Of a stretch of DNA of 64,000 nt, positions 10,116 to 23,300 are shown in pieces. Below the pieces are notes generated by a model, which saw only the letters and a list, made by a program, of their open reading frames with translations, was not told the origin of the DNA and did not search any database. Every line of letters starts with the position of its first letter. Positions within the stretch are counted from its first letter, which is position 1. The position numbers and the translations under genes are program-made. The DNA is from Mytilus californianus (taxonomy: Eukaryota > Mollusca > Bivalvia > Mytilida > Mytilidae): NCBI RefSeq assembly GCF_021869535.1, contig NW_026262593.1, forward strand, positions 60,410,318 through 60,474,317. Direction: 5' to 3'.

Positions 10116-11234
10116 GGAACGGTTCAGATAATAATCTTAAATCCTTAGCTAATACTCTTGCGGATTTAAAGTTGTCTTGATTATATTGAAGTGAAAGATA
10201 GGGCATATGTAGAAACTTCCCATGGTGTCGTATATCAAACATAGATCACTTACAATGGCCTTCATAAATTTTGATAAAAACCAAATATAAAAGTGGTAGG
10301 GCCAATATACTCTAATATTAACAATTTCAGAGTAATTAACAGCATAAAGGGAGAATTGAAATGTTTGTATAATTACTATGACGTCATCATTTTGTCACTA
10401 TGATTACCATTTTCGTCATTCTGGTTACCATGCTTTTCTTGGTGATGCCAGCAGATATATAGCTGAATGTATTGTACTTGGTATGTATGTGTGAGGATCT
10501 TTGCAGGCATGTAATTACAAGTTGTGTTCATATTTTTTAAAAGATGCTGAACTTTGCTTATTATGCTGAATAATGCTTGCTGTTGTTGTTGCTGTTGCTA
10601 TTTTTTTTTATATCTTAGTAAATGTCAATTTGTTCATATAGTTTTTGATACTAACATGAGTCTTGGACTTAATGTTATTTCCCCGCTTTAGTACAATTCA
10701 TATCCATGACCAGATGAAGTCAGGCACTAGATACATTTTTGCCATTTTCATATATAAAGCTTGAAAAGCCAGTTAAAATGAGACAAGATTATCTCATAAA
10801 TTTTATTTTAGACTGCAATTATACTTGTTGAGTCACAGGTTAACTTACTTGCATTAATATTCATGAAATTCTACATTGTGTTTTTTAGGACTCGTTAGGA
10901 TTATTAATTGTTTAATTTGATGAAATTCCTGACCTTGCAATAAAGAATCCAAAACTAAGACATTAGTTTATTGTGTTATATGCCACAAGATTAAGTTTTG
11001 GCTTTACACGAAAAAGGAATTTATACAGCATTTAATTTATACAATATGTATAAATGTTGGGTGTTTTCACTATTCATGTCTTAGATAATAGCATTTTTGA
11101 TATGACAATCTTACATCTATGAAGAAAATGAACATAAAACAAATAAAATTAAGCGACGAAAAAAAAAAAACGAAAACGAAATATAGACAAGTAAATACAA
11201 CTTTGAACAATTAATACAGTATGTACAATCGTCT
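10116..11234. other. AT-rich stretch, no gene seen
   Basis: No supported coding sequence or element. It holds scattered AATAAA motifs and a short GTTGTTGTTGCTGTTGC run at about 10582. Confidence 0.4.
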
Positions 11235-11435
11235 ATGAGGGTGTAGATGGGGGTTTACAAAATAGAAAATAATGGTAAAAAATGTAAAGAATAGAGAACA
11301 ATGGACCAAAAAAAATAAAGAATAGAGATTAATAAGCAAAAAGTATAATGGATAGAGAAAAATGGACTAAAAAATTAAAGAATACAGAAATGAAGGACCC
11401 CTCCCCCATCCAAACCCTCATCTATAAGGTTACCT
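11235..11435. mobile_element. family J, small inverted-terminal-repeat element
   Basis: Bounded by AGGGTGTAGATGGGGGTTTAC on the left and CCCATCCAAACCCTCATCTA on the right, which are inverted repeats of each other. The interior is A-rich with recurring AGAATAGAGA and AATGGAC. A second copy with better ends is at 49355-49592. It looks like a MITE with no coding capacity. Confidence 0.65.
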
Positions 11436-12179
11436 CATATTCGGGTTGTACAAACAAAAAACATGGATAAATGATCAACACGAAAGAAAAACTTATATAG
11501 TTATGTACTGTAATCGTGAAAAAAATTATGATGGCTTTGTACCACATCTATTCATTAAAATACCACGATAAATAATATATACGACATAACAATGTGGTTT
11601 GTTCAAAACAAGCGTGCGGGTTAGATAGGGGCAAATAATGAATAATTGCATATAACATTTAACACTAACAGTCTTAGGAGAAGATCATTCGACATTCTGA
11701 AGAGGGGGACAGGTGAAATGATCGTCCCCTAAATATTCAAAAGTAAATGAAATATAATTGGTTTATTGATCAATTTGTTTTAAACAGATATTATTTAATG
11801 ATAAGATTACTAGTAAGTTTTTTGCTGATGGAGAAAAAGCACAAATGTAAGAGTTCAGTGCTAGTTTAACTCCGTGTTATGTTTCTGTTCCATCTCAGTA
11901 TTCTGGTGAGTGGTTGGTCATTTCTCTTTATGTTATTGTCTACTGTTAAATTGTCATTTAAGAAACTGGAATTCTGGGTAAAAAACATTGTTATTGGTTA
12001 CCGTTGTCCCAAATAATGGAAATTCGCCCAATGAAGAGACGGTATTTTCATTTTGGAGTAAGAAACAATGGAATTATCATTAAGCCATAGATTAGATCAC
12101 TATGGAACGGGGGATTTGGTGTTGATGTTAGATGTTAGATGATTTAAAAAAGAGGGAAATATATGAATGCGCCAATCAA

Positions 12180-12450
12180 ACATATAAATTGATGAAAACA
12201 GACAACACCATGGCAGACCAAAATAAAAACTATGAAATGACATACAAATTTCCACAAAATACTACGCAGAAAACTATAACCTGGAATCCAGATGAAATAT
12301 TTTCGATTTCGCAAGCTCCACTTTAAGTATAACCGCTTACGGTATTGATAATATTGTTACTAAGAAAACTAAAGATTGAGCAACAAGAACCCCATGTAAA
12401 ACCAGGGGTGAGCTACCGTGACCCGGATGGGAAAAGTAGTAACTTTTCCA
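12180..12450 (+). repeat. dispersed family B, decayed
   Basis: CAACACCATGGCAGACCAAAA, CGCAGAAAACTATA, then AACTAAAGATTGAGCAACAAGAACCCC and AGGGGTGAGCTACCGTG follow the order of the family-B copies at 22600 and 25500. The 64-codon ORF here is a repeat translation. Confidence 0.6.
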
Positions 12451-13090
12451 CTAGCTTCATCCGTCGTGTAACCTTTTTTCTGTGAAATTTATACTTTGTA
12501 TGGACCCAAGGCAATTTATAGCTTGTTTTAAGGTATTGACCACTGTTTCTTATTAAGTGGTCTCTGGAGGTCTATTTTGATTACCCTATGGTGTTAGGTT
12601 GCTGTTTAATTTATACTTACTCAAAGTTCAATGTGATATTATATTATGTTACCGTACGAAATATATAATAAATGGAGATTTTTGTTACAAAATACAAACT
12701 TTTTAATCTGACAGATATATATTTAGCATGTTTCATAATACACGAAGCTTGTTATCAATATCAACCCACAGAAGAAACAAATTATTTCTATTATAACAAG
12801 AGTTGCATTATATATAATTATAGTGTTAATTTATCCTTGTATGCACATGATAGATGACTAAACATTAACCTTTTGACAACATTATAAGTAACAGATTTAC
12901 AGAACATATAAATGTTAATTACTGTATTTAATGGTAGAACATGACATTTTAAGTCAACAATAATAATAATATGTTGTATGACTATTTTGGAATGTCTTCC
13001 TGTAATATTTTACACCGTACGCGGTCTCAACCATTTTGAAAAGGAGGTGGGGGTTCCAAAACCTGGAACACCATGAAACGTTCACATAGT
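12451..13090. other. stretch without recognised gene
   Basis: 12480-12600 has weak resemblance to a family-A tail (GGTCTCTGGAGGTCTATTTTG). The rest is AT-rich with short ORFs only. Confidence 0.35.
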
Positions 13091-13094
13091 TAAA

Positions 13095-13555
13095 AAAAAA
13101 AACAACAACAAGAATGTGTCCATAGTACACGGATGCCCCACTCGCACTATCATTTTCTATGTTCAGCGGTCCGTGATATTGGGGTCAAAACTCTAATTTG
13201 GCATTAAAATTAGAAAGATCATATCATAGGAAACGTGTACTAAATTTCAAGTTGATTGAACTTCCAACTTCATCAAAAACTACCTTGTCCAAAAACTTTA
13301 ACCTGCCCCACTCGCACTATCATTTTCTATGTTCAGTGGACCATGAAATTGGGGTCAAAACTCTAATTTGGCATTAAAATTAGAAAGATCATATCATATG
13401 GAACATGTGTACTAAGTTTCAGGTTGATTGGACTTCAACTTCATCAAAAACTACCTTGACCAAAAACTTAAACCTGAAGCGGGACAGACGGACGGACGAA
13501 CGGACGCACAGACCGAAAAATATAATGCCCCTAGGTGGAGCATAAAAACGAAAAA
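13095..13555 (+). repeat. dispersed family F with internal duplication
   Basis: Starts ACAAGAATGTGTCCATAGTAC-ACGG and ends AAATATAATGCCCCTAGGTGG. An internal ~170-bp segment beginning CCCCACTCGCACTATCATTT occurs twice (about 13136 and 13306), whereas the copy at 28105 has it once. A GACGGACG run is near the 3' end, followed by a G10 homopolymer. Confidence 0.85.
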
Positions 13556-14014
13556 GGGGGGGGGGGGCGGTTCCAACCCCCGACACCACCCTGAATCCGG
13601 CCATTTACACTGTGTTCATGTAAAAAAATACGGAGAAATCTCGTTCTATTGAAAGAAAAAAAAACTGTCTCCTTGGGTGTTTATAACTTTAATACTTGTA
13701 AGACAAATTATTTTACTTCGTCTCTGTCTTTAATGATAGGAAGTTGACGGAAAAACTTCGTCTCTGTTATTAATGATAAGGCGTTGACGGAAAAGGCGCA
13801 GGTAACTTAATATTAAAAAAAAAACCCGTGAGATAAGTAATCAAAAGATTTGTGAATGGTATTTGTCTGACATAAATCTATCCCACATTGTTAAATCGTA
13901 TTTCAAAACGTTTATATAATTCTTGTCTACTCTATAGCAAGTGCCTTGCCATCTTTAAGAAGTCGAACATGTTTTACTTGGCAAATAAAGTGTCAAAATC
14001 ATTGTCAGGTTTCA

Positions 14015-14460
14015 TTGATTGGATGCTGTATGCATAACGTCCAGTGGTAGTATTTCATTCATATTCATTACGAGAAATAATTGATTTATTGTTGGTAGCT
14101 TAACGTCCAGTGGCAAAAAGTTCGTTCATGTTCAGGACGATAGACGAGGAATAGCAACTATTATATAAGTAGTTTTGCAAAGTGTGTCTTCCAGAAAGAA
14201 GGGCAGACTATTTAGATGACAAGAATAGTATGTTTGATAGATACAGAAAATTTGCCTTGCAACAGGCCTCCTACGGAGCCCTAAAAACTGTTGCGAGGGT
14301 TCTTTAATGTGCAGAGCGTTGCATCTACCCTACACGAGGCATGGGATTTAACGTCCCCATTCCGACTGGACGTGGTTACATATTCATACATTCAAAACAA
14401 CCAAACGGAATCCCCATTAGCATTATAGCATGAGTCTACTGACAGATTGGAGTGTCTAGG
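14015..14460 (+). repeat. dispersed family E, partial copies
   Basis: CATAACGTCCAGTGGTAGTATTTCATTCAT and GCTTAACGTCCAGTGGCAAAAAG form a local duplicate. They are followed by CTTGCAACAGG, TGCGAGGGTTCTTTAATGTGC, CACGAGGCATGGGATTTAACGTCCCC. The order matches copies at 27045 and 39150. Confidence 0.75.
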
Positions 14461-14499
14461 CATTTCAGTCATAAAACATTACTCAGAACTCGGTGTACA

Positions 14500-14765
14500 A
14501 ATAAACTCATTATAGATACAAGGATTGAAATTTTGTACGCCAGACGCACGTTTCGTCTACAAAAGGCTCATCAGTGACGCTCGAATCAAAAAAGTTTAAT
14601 AGGCCAAAAAAAAAACGAAGTTGAAGAGCATTGATTACCAAAAACTCCGAAAGGTTTTGCCAAATACAGCTAAGGTAATATATTCCTAGAGTAGAAAAAA
14701 TCTTAGTATTTCGAAAAATTCAAAGTTTTGTAAACAAAATTTGCGCTTGAAAAACCATATCCAGT
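14500..14765 (+). repeat. dispersed family C, near full length
   Basis: AATAAACTCATTATAGATAC through GACGCTCGAATCAAAAAAGTT and GAAGAGCATTGA to AGTATTTCGAAAAATTCAAAG. This is the best-preserved copy in the window. Confidence 0.85.
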
Positions 14766-14861
14766 ATTTTTGATTGATTGATTTATGAGTCTGAGCCTGA
14801 GTACGACAATGACCATATTTCCATATCCCAGTCAACCGTTTGGGTATTATCATGTTTAAAA

Positions 14862-15302
14862 TGACATTGATAACGGTTATTTTCTATAGAAATTATCATC
14901 GCTATCACGTTTGACATGACATAGATAACGGTTATTTTCTATAGAAATAATCATCGCTATCACGTTTGACATGACATTGATAACGGTTATTTTCTATAGA
15001 AATTATCATCGCTATCACGTTTGACATGACATAGATAACGGTTATTTTCTATAGAAATTATCATCGCTATCACGTTTGACATGACATAGATAACGGTTAT
15101 TTTCTACAGAAATTATCATCGCTATCACGTTTGACATGACATAGATAACGGTTATTTTCTATAGAAATTATCATCGCTATCACGTTTGACATGACATAGA
15201 TAACGGTTATTTTCTATAGAAATTATCATCGCTATCACGTTTGACACGACATAGATAACGGTTATTTTCTATAGAAATTATCATCGCTATCAGGTTTGAC
15301 AT
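14862..15302. repeat. 55-bp tandem array, eight copies
   Basis: Period 55 is exact across eight copies. Each unit holds ATAACGGTTAT, then the perfect 12-base palindrome TTTCTATAGAAA, then TTATCATCGCTATCACG. The copies differ by only a few bases (for example ATTGATAAC against ATAGATAAC), so homogenisation is recent. Confidence 0.96.
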
Positions 15303-16234
15303 GAAGATGGAAAATTTTTACAGAAGTTACCACAAGTTAGTACAGAAAAAAATAATTTAACATCATGTTTTCAATCATAAAAGGCGCTTATAAACAATAT
15401 GATTAATCGATTATACCAATGTTATGAATATAGATTACACATGTATTTCTTTTTTTTTTTGTTATCTGGCTAAAAACGTCGTACCAGTAATTTGTTAACA
15501 ATTAAATCAACACTAGACGCTTTAAAGTTTAGAACAACAACATGCATAAAAATTTACAAATTTCTTCATCACTGAAATATGTGGTTTTTTTTTAAATATT
15601 CTTCGCTGAATTTCAACTTGTTGATCCGTTATTTATTTTTAGGGCCAACAGCACGAGATTCGCTTGTTCCAAGTTTATCAACGGTTAACATTTCTTGTGT
15701 TGAGTAAACTATGTTTGTCATCATAGCACAATCAGAAAAGCCTCTATTATTTCAGACTGTACAAGATAAAATCAAAACATAGATAAATAAAAAAAAATCA
15801 ATAATCACAAAAACCCGGAACTTTAGTTAGTCCAGATCTTGGTATAAAATTCTAAGAAAACATGCATTCCATTTCTACATTGTGTATAATGCGACCTTTC
15901 TACAGTTTCAAAGGGTTACATTTCGAAATATTTAAAACTACTTCAAATTTGTAGAAACTGTATATATCAGGAAATGGCCATGACGAAATGTATTGTTTCT
16001 CTGGCATTCAAAAATGTAAGCTGAATACTCATGCATTTTTACCCTTTTTTTAACACTAAAATGATTGATGATAACATGTCGACGAATTCGTATGATGCGT
16101 AACACAGAATAACACATAAAAAGTATCTTTACATAACTATTAACACCAAAAATCCACAAAACTTGATAATACTTGATTATTTGTTATAGCTCAGCAAGTA
16201 CAAGTGTTTAATAGTGTTAAATAGTTCATGCTAA
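15303..16234. other. 3' flank of the four-domain secreted-protein gene
   Basis: This should hold the 3' UTR of the minus-strand gene that ends at 16235. On the minus strand an AATAAA occurs at about 15633. No other gene is supported. Confidence 0.4.
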
Positions 16235-17339
16235 TTAACTTGTAAACCATTCCGTATATACTTGTTGAACATCAAAGCCTACATTTTCGTATATTCCAAC
16301 AGTCCATTTTGATTTTACACTGATACCCAGTGTTGAAATAGAAGTAAATTCCCAATACGGGGATGATGGAAATTCCCGAACAGAACCTGCCGGATAAAAA
16401 TGACCTATATTTCGTATCGATTGCGCAGCTATCTCTGTATCGTTTTGATTGAAACTTAAACTATCAGCTCGAATCGCCATTATATTGTTATCATTTTCTT
16501 TAATTATAATTCTCACAGAACTTCCGTCTTTCACGGAATCAATCAAGTCTTTTTTTGATTTACTAGTAACAGATTTTGAGTTGAAAGTTGATATGGCTCG
16601 TTTCCAATGCCTGGTATCCATGAACCACTTGACAGAATGTCTTCCCCCGGACATTCCTTTGTATTTGTTATCACCTATAAATGGACGTATGGTTTCTACT
16701 TCTCCAGTAGTGGCAACATGTTGCCAGAACCAATACACAACATCCTGAAAAACATCAACATCTTTTTTCGAAACATGGCCTAATAATTGAGCACTAACTT
16801 GTCCATCTTTAATAAGAAGATTGTCTGCTTCAATACTGTATGGACCTACGGCAATTCTTACTCGATGTCCAGATAATATTCCAGCTTTTAAAAGATCAAG
16901 AGATCCATCAATTGGTTCACCGTTCCCATCATGGCTATAAGCTAACTGCCAACAAGAATCAGCATACCACTTGATATCAAAGGACGCCTTGGTATGGCCA
17001 GCATTTTTATGTTCCCCAATACGCCATCTGGACATATCGACATCTCCTTCAGACGACCATAAGGTGAACCACCAAAATGCGTCATCAGTAAATACAGCAT
17101 GCTTACCAACTGCGACTTGACTAACAGCCCAAATGCTTTCTGCACCAATAATGTCTTTTCGTTTTGAAAATGCAGCATGCTCTAAACGTGTGGCGTACCC
17201 GAGACTTTCGTCGACAACCCGTAAGTCTGATCCGGTAGCAACGGCATCAAAAAGATTCGATTTCGGTCCACAGTTAGCATTCTGATTTGTGCAATATATT
17301 GGAGTTGTTCCGTTCTTATAGTCATCACAACTGATAGTC
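16235..17339 (-). CDS. exon 3 of the four-domain secreted-protein gene
   Basis: Acceptor ATTTTAG, then one base completing an Arg codon and 367 codons to the stop. It encodes the Cys-rich linker and repeats 2, 3 and 4. The longest ATG-started frame begins only at 17035, inside repeat 2, but the open frame and domain continue upstream to 17339. Confidence 0.88.
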
Positions 17340-20300
17340 CTAAAATCAAGAGATATATCGAATGATTTATATAAATATTATTTTACGTACATGAACAGTA
17401 TTCTGAAATTTTTTTTTTTCTAGATTGAATTATACTAAACAATAATTTTCGCTGACTAGTTTACTTTTGTTATAAAATATTTCAGTAAGCGTAGAAAAGA
17501 ACTATTGTTTTTCTACATGATGATTAGGACGTATAATAAAAAAGATTGGTGGGGTGCTAGTTATTTTGTGTGCATATGCTATTTTGTTAGTGTGTGCATA
17601 TGCTACTTTGTTAGTGTGTGTTTGTTAGTGTGTGCATATGCTATTTTGTTAGTGTGTGCTTATGCTATTTTGTTAGTGTGTGCATATGCTATTTCATGTT
17701 TGTGATGGCATATGCTATTTCATGTTTGTGATGGCATATGCTATTTTGTCAATTTGTGCATATGCAATTTCATGTTCGTGTGTGCATATGCTATTTTATG
17801 TTCGTGTGTGCATATGCTATTTCATGTTCGTATATGCATCGTCTTATTTTTGAAGTGTGTGCATATGCAATTTCATGTTCGTGTGTGAATAGGCTATTTC
17901 ATGTTCGTGTGTGCATATTCCATTTCATGTTTGTGAGTGCATATGCTATTTCATGTTCGTATGTGCTGTGCTATTTTGTTAATTTGTGCATATGCAAATT
18001 CCTGTTTTTGTGTGCATATGCGATTTCACGTTCGTGTGTGCATATGCTATTTCGTGTTGGTGTATGCATTTGCTATGTTATGTTATATTGTTTGCATATG
18101 CTATTTCATGTTCGTGTATGCATATGCTATTTTATGTCCTTGTGCGCATATGATTTCATGTTCGTTTGTACACATACTATGTCAAGTTTGTGTGGATATG
18201 GTATTTATGTTCGTGTGTGCACTTGTTTGTTATACTTACTTTTTTGTTTGCTATTGAGGATGCAAAACGAATTAAGAAACCTTAAAACAAACTACTGTAA
18301 TTCGAAAAAAGACAATTGCTTTTCATTTTATTTTAAAAAAAATTCAAGATCGCCAAAATGATTTTGCATTATGCTATGTATAATTCATGTTTTAATGAGT
18401 ATTTCGATTGTTAGGTTTCCGCTGAATTTCATTCAGAATTTCTAGATTTTAACTAGTAAACATGTTGAAGAAGTTACAAGAACATTTAGTTGAAGACAGG
18501 TTTATCCCATCTTATGAACAATGTTAAGCCCACCTTATGAAGCAGGTGTAACTCACCTTATGAACCTAGTTTAACCCACCTTATGAACTAGGTTTAACTC
18601 ACCTTATAAACCAGGTAATTCTCATATTTGTCGTTGTATCTGATTCCGGTTTGGTGTGTTCGCCAACATACCACCGAGCTTGGTTTACATGACCAGTAGT
18701 ACAGATTAACAGGAATCTCCAGAAAACATCTCTTGGAAATGTATCCCAAGATTCTTTGCCAATATGCAAAATTGACTGACAACATATTTCATTGTTAGTT
18801 GAGTATGCATTGTTTACATCCATTAGAACATCTGCACCAAAATCTAATTTATGGACCTTAATGCGCACGTCTGCACCAGATAGCACATATTTTTTCAGTT
18901 GTTCTTTGCTTCCACGTGAATTTCCATTTTCGTCGGTTTCCAAGATAGACCTCCATTTACTGTTACAAACTGTATAAAAAGACATTTCTGAAATCATTGT
19001 TATAAGTTCCTTAAGGTTAAAAAGAAGTTATTATTTGTATAGGCGACATTGGTAGCTTTTTTGAGTTCTGAGTTTTCCTCATAAAAAAACCGTTGAAAAA
19101 AATTGTGAAATTTTGTATTTTCAACAACAGGGTGTGAATTAATCCACAAAACACATATATGGTGCCGCAGCTTTCTTTCTAGTGGAAAAATAGCATTTTT
19201 TGATGTAGTATATTAAGATCACTCCTTGCTTAATTTTGCACATAAAATTTTGCTCATCAAAAAGACTTATCTCCAAATTTCGCACCAATAGCTGATATTC
19301 ATTTCTCACTATTTCATTTTTCTTTTCTAATTAACAGGGCAGCAGAAAATAAATGTACTTCTAGCTACTATCTTCTATGTAAAAACTAGGAGGCGCCCGT
19401 CATATTTAATAACTTACTTTAAACCTTAAGGTGCATACAGTTAAGGTCAATGAACAGTAAATGGTCTATGTTACAGATTTTGGTAAAATACGGTGTGTAT
19501 CACAAATGATTCAATTAACGGCATTTTACAAGGGGTTATTCGAACTTTTTTTTTATTTTCAAAGTTACTTTAAACCGGTCGGACATATTTGACCATTGTT
19601 GCTCAGTAGACACAATGTTAATCAAAGTACTGAAGTACTGAACATCGGATGACCGCAAGTTCTTGTGGATGGTCACAAGCACTTGTCTCAGAAAAAAAAT
19701 CACATCTCTATACCTGAAAGTGAGGTTAATGTACAGAGATATATTTTTTTCTGAGACAAGTTCGTGCGTGGATGATGAATAAATGACAGGGAATTCAACC
19801 GCACCGTAATAACTATTATATTGTAGTGATACAAATCAGTATACTCTGGTTTGTTGTTATATATTATATTAATATTTGTATATAACAGTTACATGTATAT
19901 ATAATTTTCATCCATTTGTATATCATTCTATTCTACTGTTCTAATAATAATGCAGTGCAAGTGCATGGTGGACACTCTGCTGTAATAATTCGATTTTTCT
20001 AATAGATTGGATTTAAGTAGGCATTCATATTTTGCCGCAAAACGTTCTTGGGATATTCTTCCGCATGCGTTAACACAATTTTTCTGTACGTGTGCATAGA
20101 CATTAAAGAATTTTTTACTTATATATAATTTCTAACGACAAAACATTTTCATATTATTAATTTATGTTCTAATAAAATATTTTTATGAGTATTCATTGAA
20201 GAAATGAATTTATAACAAGCGATAAGGAATGTTATTTTGCACTCGATAATGTCCTCGTATTTATACGATCGGTTACCAGTCAAAAACGAAAGTCAAATCT

Positions 20301-23300
20301 CTGTGGCAACAATACATCGGAATGCCCTCACGGTCATCGCGATGTAAAAACCAATAGAACCAGATGTAAAATAAAATTATTCCATGCTCAGGAAGCCAGT
20401 GTTGATTTAGTCCCATCAGAACCCGACAGTACTGAAACCATTGGGAAACAATTATTGCAAAACATGCAGGGACCTTTTATACTAACCTCACAATGAAACC
20501 TTATTAAAATCGTACACAAAAAAATAATGGGCGGGTATTATTTGTACCATTTGTCTTGGAAAACCATGTTTCATTAGTAGTTTGCATGTCCAGTATATTG
20601 ATGTGTGTGGTATACGTCAATTAGACAGCAACCCAATGACAAAAATAAAAAGAGACATCTAAAGGTTTTCAAAATCAAACAGGGTTAAATGCAATATGTC
20701 AAGTACTACATAATCTCGAGGCTTTAAAATTGTGAATATATTAAAAAGAAACTATCAAAAGTCTGTCATCAACACCAAATTCTCCAAATAACTAAACAAA
20801 CATGAAGATACGACAAGCTCCTGATTTGGGACAGGCAAATGCATAAGCCTTTAATAAGTCTATATAAAAATAAGGAGATGTGGTATGATTGCCAATGATA
20901 CAACTATCCACTCAAGTTCAAATGAAGTGGATGCAATTAATTATAGGCAATCGCACGGCCTTCAACAATGAGAAAAACCCATACTGTAAAGTCGGCTATA
21001 AAAGGCCTCGACATGAAAAATATGAAACAATTCAATTGAGAAAACTAACGGTTTAATTTAAGACAAAACAATTTACGAAAAACAAATATGACAGACCCGA
21101 ACCAACGACAACCACTGAACTACAGGCTCCTAACTTGGGACAGGCACATAAAGAATAAAACGGGGTTAAACATGTTTGTGAGTGCTCAACCCTCCCCTAA
21201 CCTGGGACAGTGAATCACGGTCAGTACTCATTATGTGGTATGATTGCAAATTAGACAACTCTCCGGCAGAGACCAAATGACGTAGAAGTTAGCAACTATA
21301 GGTCATTGTTCGGCCTTCAACAATGAGCAAAACATATACCGCATAGCAAGCAGGCCTCTAAATGACAAATTTAAAACAATTTAAACAAGAGAAATAACGG
21401 TCTGATTTATGTACAAAATAATTAACGGAAAAACCTATATGATATACAACAACAAACGACAGCAACTGAATTATAGGCTACTGACTTGTGACAGGCACAT
21501 GCAGAATGTGCCATGCTTTAATGCAAAGACAAATTCGTTAATGTTTTGTTTTTTGTTTGTTTTGTGTCTATCATTTTATGTAAACAATCAAATGCAATGC
21601 AAAGCCAAATACATGTACTTAATTACGTTATGTCTGGTAATAAATCAATATTTTTAAAATCTTTGTTGAAATTATGGTTCAGTCGTAACAGTCAATTCAT
21701 AACATTAAAAACCGACTGGCCGACAGGATACAATGCCTTGAAGAGAATACAGGGACTTTACCTAGAGTCTAAATGCAGATCTAAATATAAACACGTGACT
21801 AAATAAATGTGCAAAACAATCAGTCAGTAATGATTCACCCAGTCTGAGGTTTCATGAATGCACGTACTGTGTATTTGACACACGTACTGTGCATTTGACA
21901 TCTTTCTATATATGGTTAAAATTGGGTCTCAAACATGGTAAACAAATATTACAGAACTGGTCTTTATTATCAAGCATTTTGTTTTATGTTATTTAAACTG
22001 GACTTAATTGATTGATTGCATGGTTGGTGTTAAACGCCACTTTTAGCACTATTGGCTTTTTCATGGCGGTAAGTTTTTATTGAAGGAGGAAGCTGGAGTG
22101 CTCACAGAGAATTAACTCATTTTTTCATATCTTTTTTCTTTTGGTGTGTTGTTACACCACTGTCCAAGTTTAGGAAAAGAGTTGAGTGCTCACAGACTTA
22201 AATATGTTTAACTCAGCCATAATTCGTTATGCCTGCGCCTGTCCCAAGCCAGGGTCCTGTAATTTAGTGGTTGTCGTTGGTTGTTGTTTGCAAAAATTGT
22301 TTTTCGTTTGTTGGTGTAGTATAAATCAGATCAATGGTTTTCCCTTTTGAATTGTTTCACATTTTTAAATCTTTTATAACTTGCTATAAGGTATGGCTCA
22401 TTGTTGAAGTCTTTACGGTGCCTGTAACTGTTCACATCTTTGTCCTTTGGATTTTAATGGATTGTTGTCTCGTTTATTGGCAATCGTTACACCTCTCCTT
22501 ATTTTTGTATGAAAACAAGTGTGTTTATGTTGATCTTCTTACGTCCTAACAAAGGTAAACAGTAGTAAAAGAGAAGCAGAAGATACCATATAGATATTTA
22601 AACTCATAAGTTGAAAACGAACTGACAATGCCATGGCAAAAAAAAAAACGAAAACAGACCAAAAGACAAACAACATTCTACAAAATACAACGCAGAAAAC
22701 TAAAGACTGAGCAACACGAACACTACAAAAGAATGCCAGTGGTTGATATCCAGATGGATGAGCAGATTCTGTTCCACATGTGGCACCCGTCGTGTTGTTC
22801 ATATAAGTACAAACCCAGTGATAAATCTCATTCGGTAAGTCACAGGGATAGGAGGACAGGATTGTGGCCACGACTATTGGAACACAGTAAATTAGTATAT
22901 CAGTTCAAAAGAGATTGTATCAATTTTAATTAAATTTATTTCACACCAGGGCCGTTTTAAAAAAAATAATTTATTTTTTATTAAGATTTACTCTATCACA
23001 GCTCTTACAGTGTACTGTGATCATGTCCCGTTTCTGAACCAAATTGCATATGGTTAAAGGTTATTCAATAATTTTTTTATGAAAGATTTTTGGACAATTT
23101 TCAGTTTCAAACATTAAAAACGAGTTAAACGAACATTTTTAAGAAAGACAAATATTTATTAGAAGTTAAGCAATGTCTTCTTCAGATACAAATTTGACCA
23201 TTTTTGTGTTATTCAAGATATGTCCTTCGAATCAAAATAAAAAAAAAATGTGTTAAAAAATGATTTGCAAAAATAAGTAAAAATTTTTCCAACAGCAATG

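Noticed and set aside
14862..15302. CRISPR-like array
   Set aside because: Units are uniform end to end with no variable spacers; it is a eukaryotic tandem repeat.
16449..16748. 99-codon plus-strand ORF with hydrophobic start
   Set aside because: Shadow of exon 3 of the four-domain gene on the minus strand, which has the domain repeats and splice support.
17738..18361. 207-codon plus-strand ORF, Cys/Tyr/Phe-rich
   Set aside because: It is the translation of the ~24-bp intronic minisatellite; its regular CAYAISC pattern follows the DNA repeat, and it lies opposite a supported intron.
18599..18997. Separate 132-residue gene starting at ATG 18997
   Set aside because: The stop at 18601-18599 lies in the splice donor and the ATG lies in the intron before a good acceptor; exon 2 of the larger gene explains it better.
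22628..22933. 101-codon basic ORF and its 110-codon minus-strand partner
   Set aside because: Both lie in a family-B repeat; the same DNA recurs at 25.5, 51.0 and 53.4 kb with broken frames.
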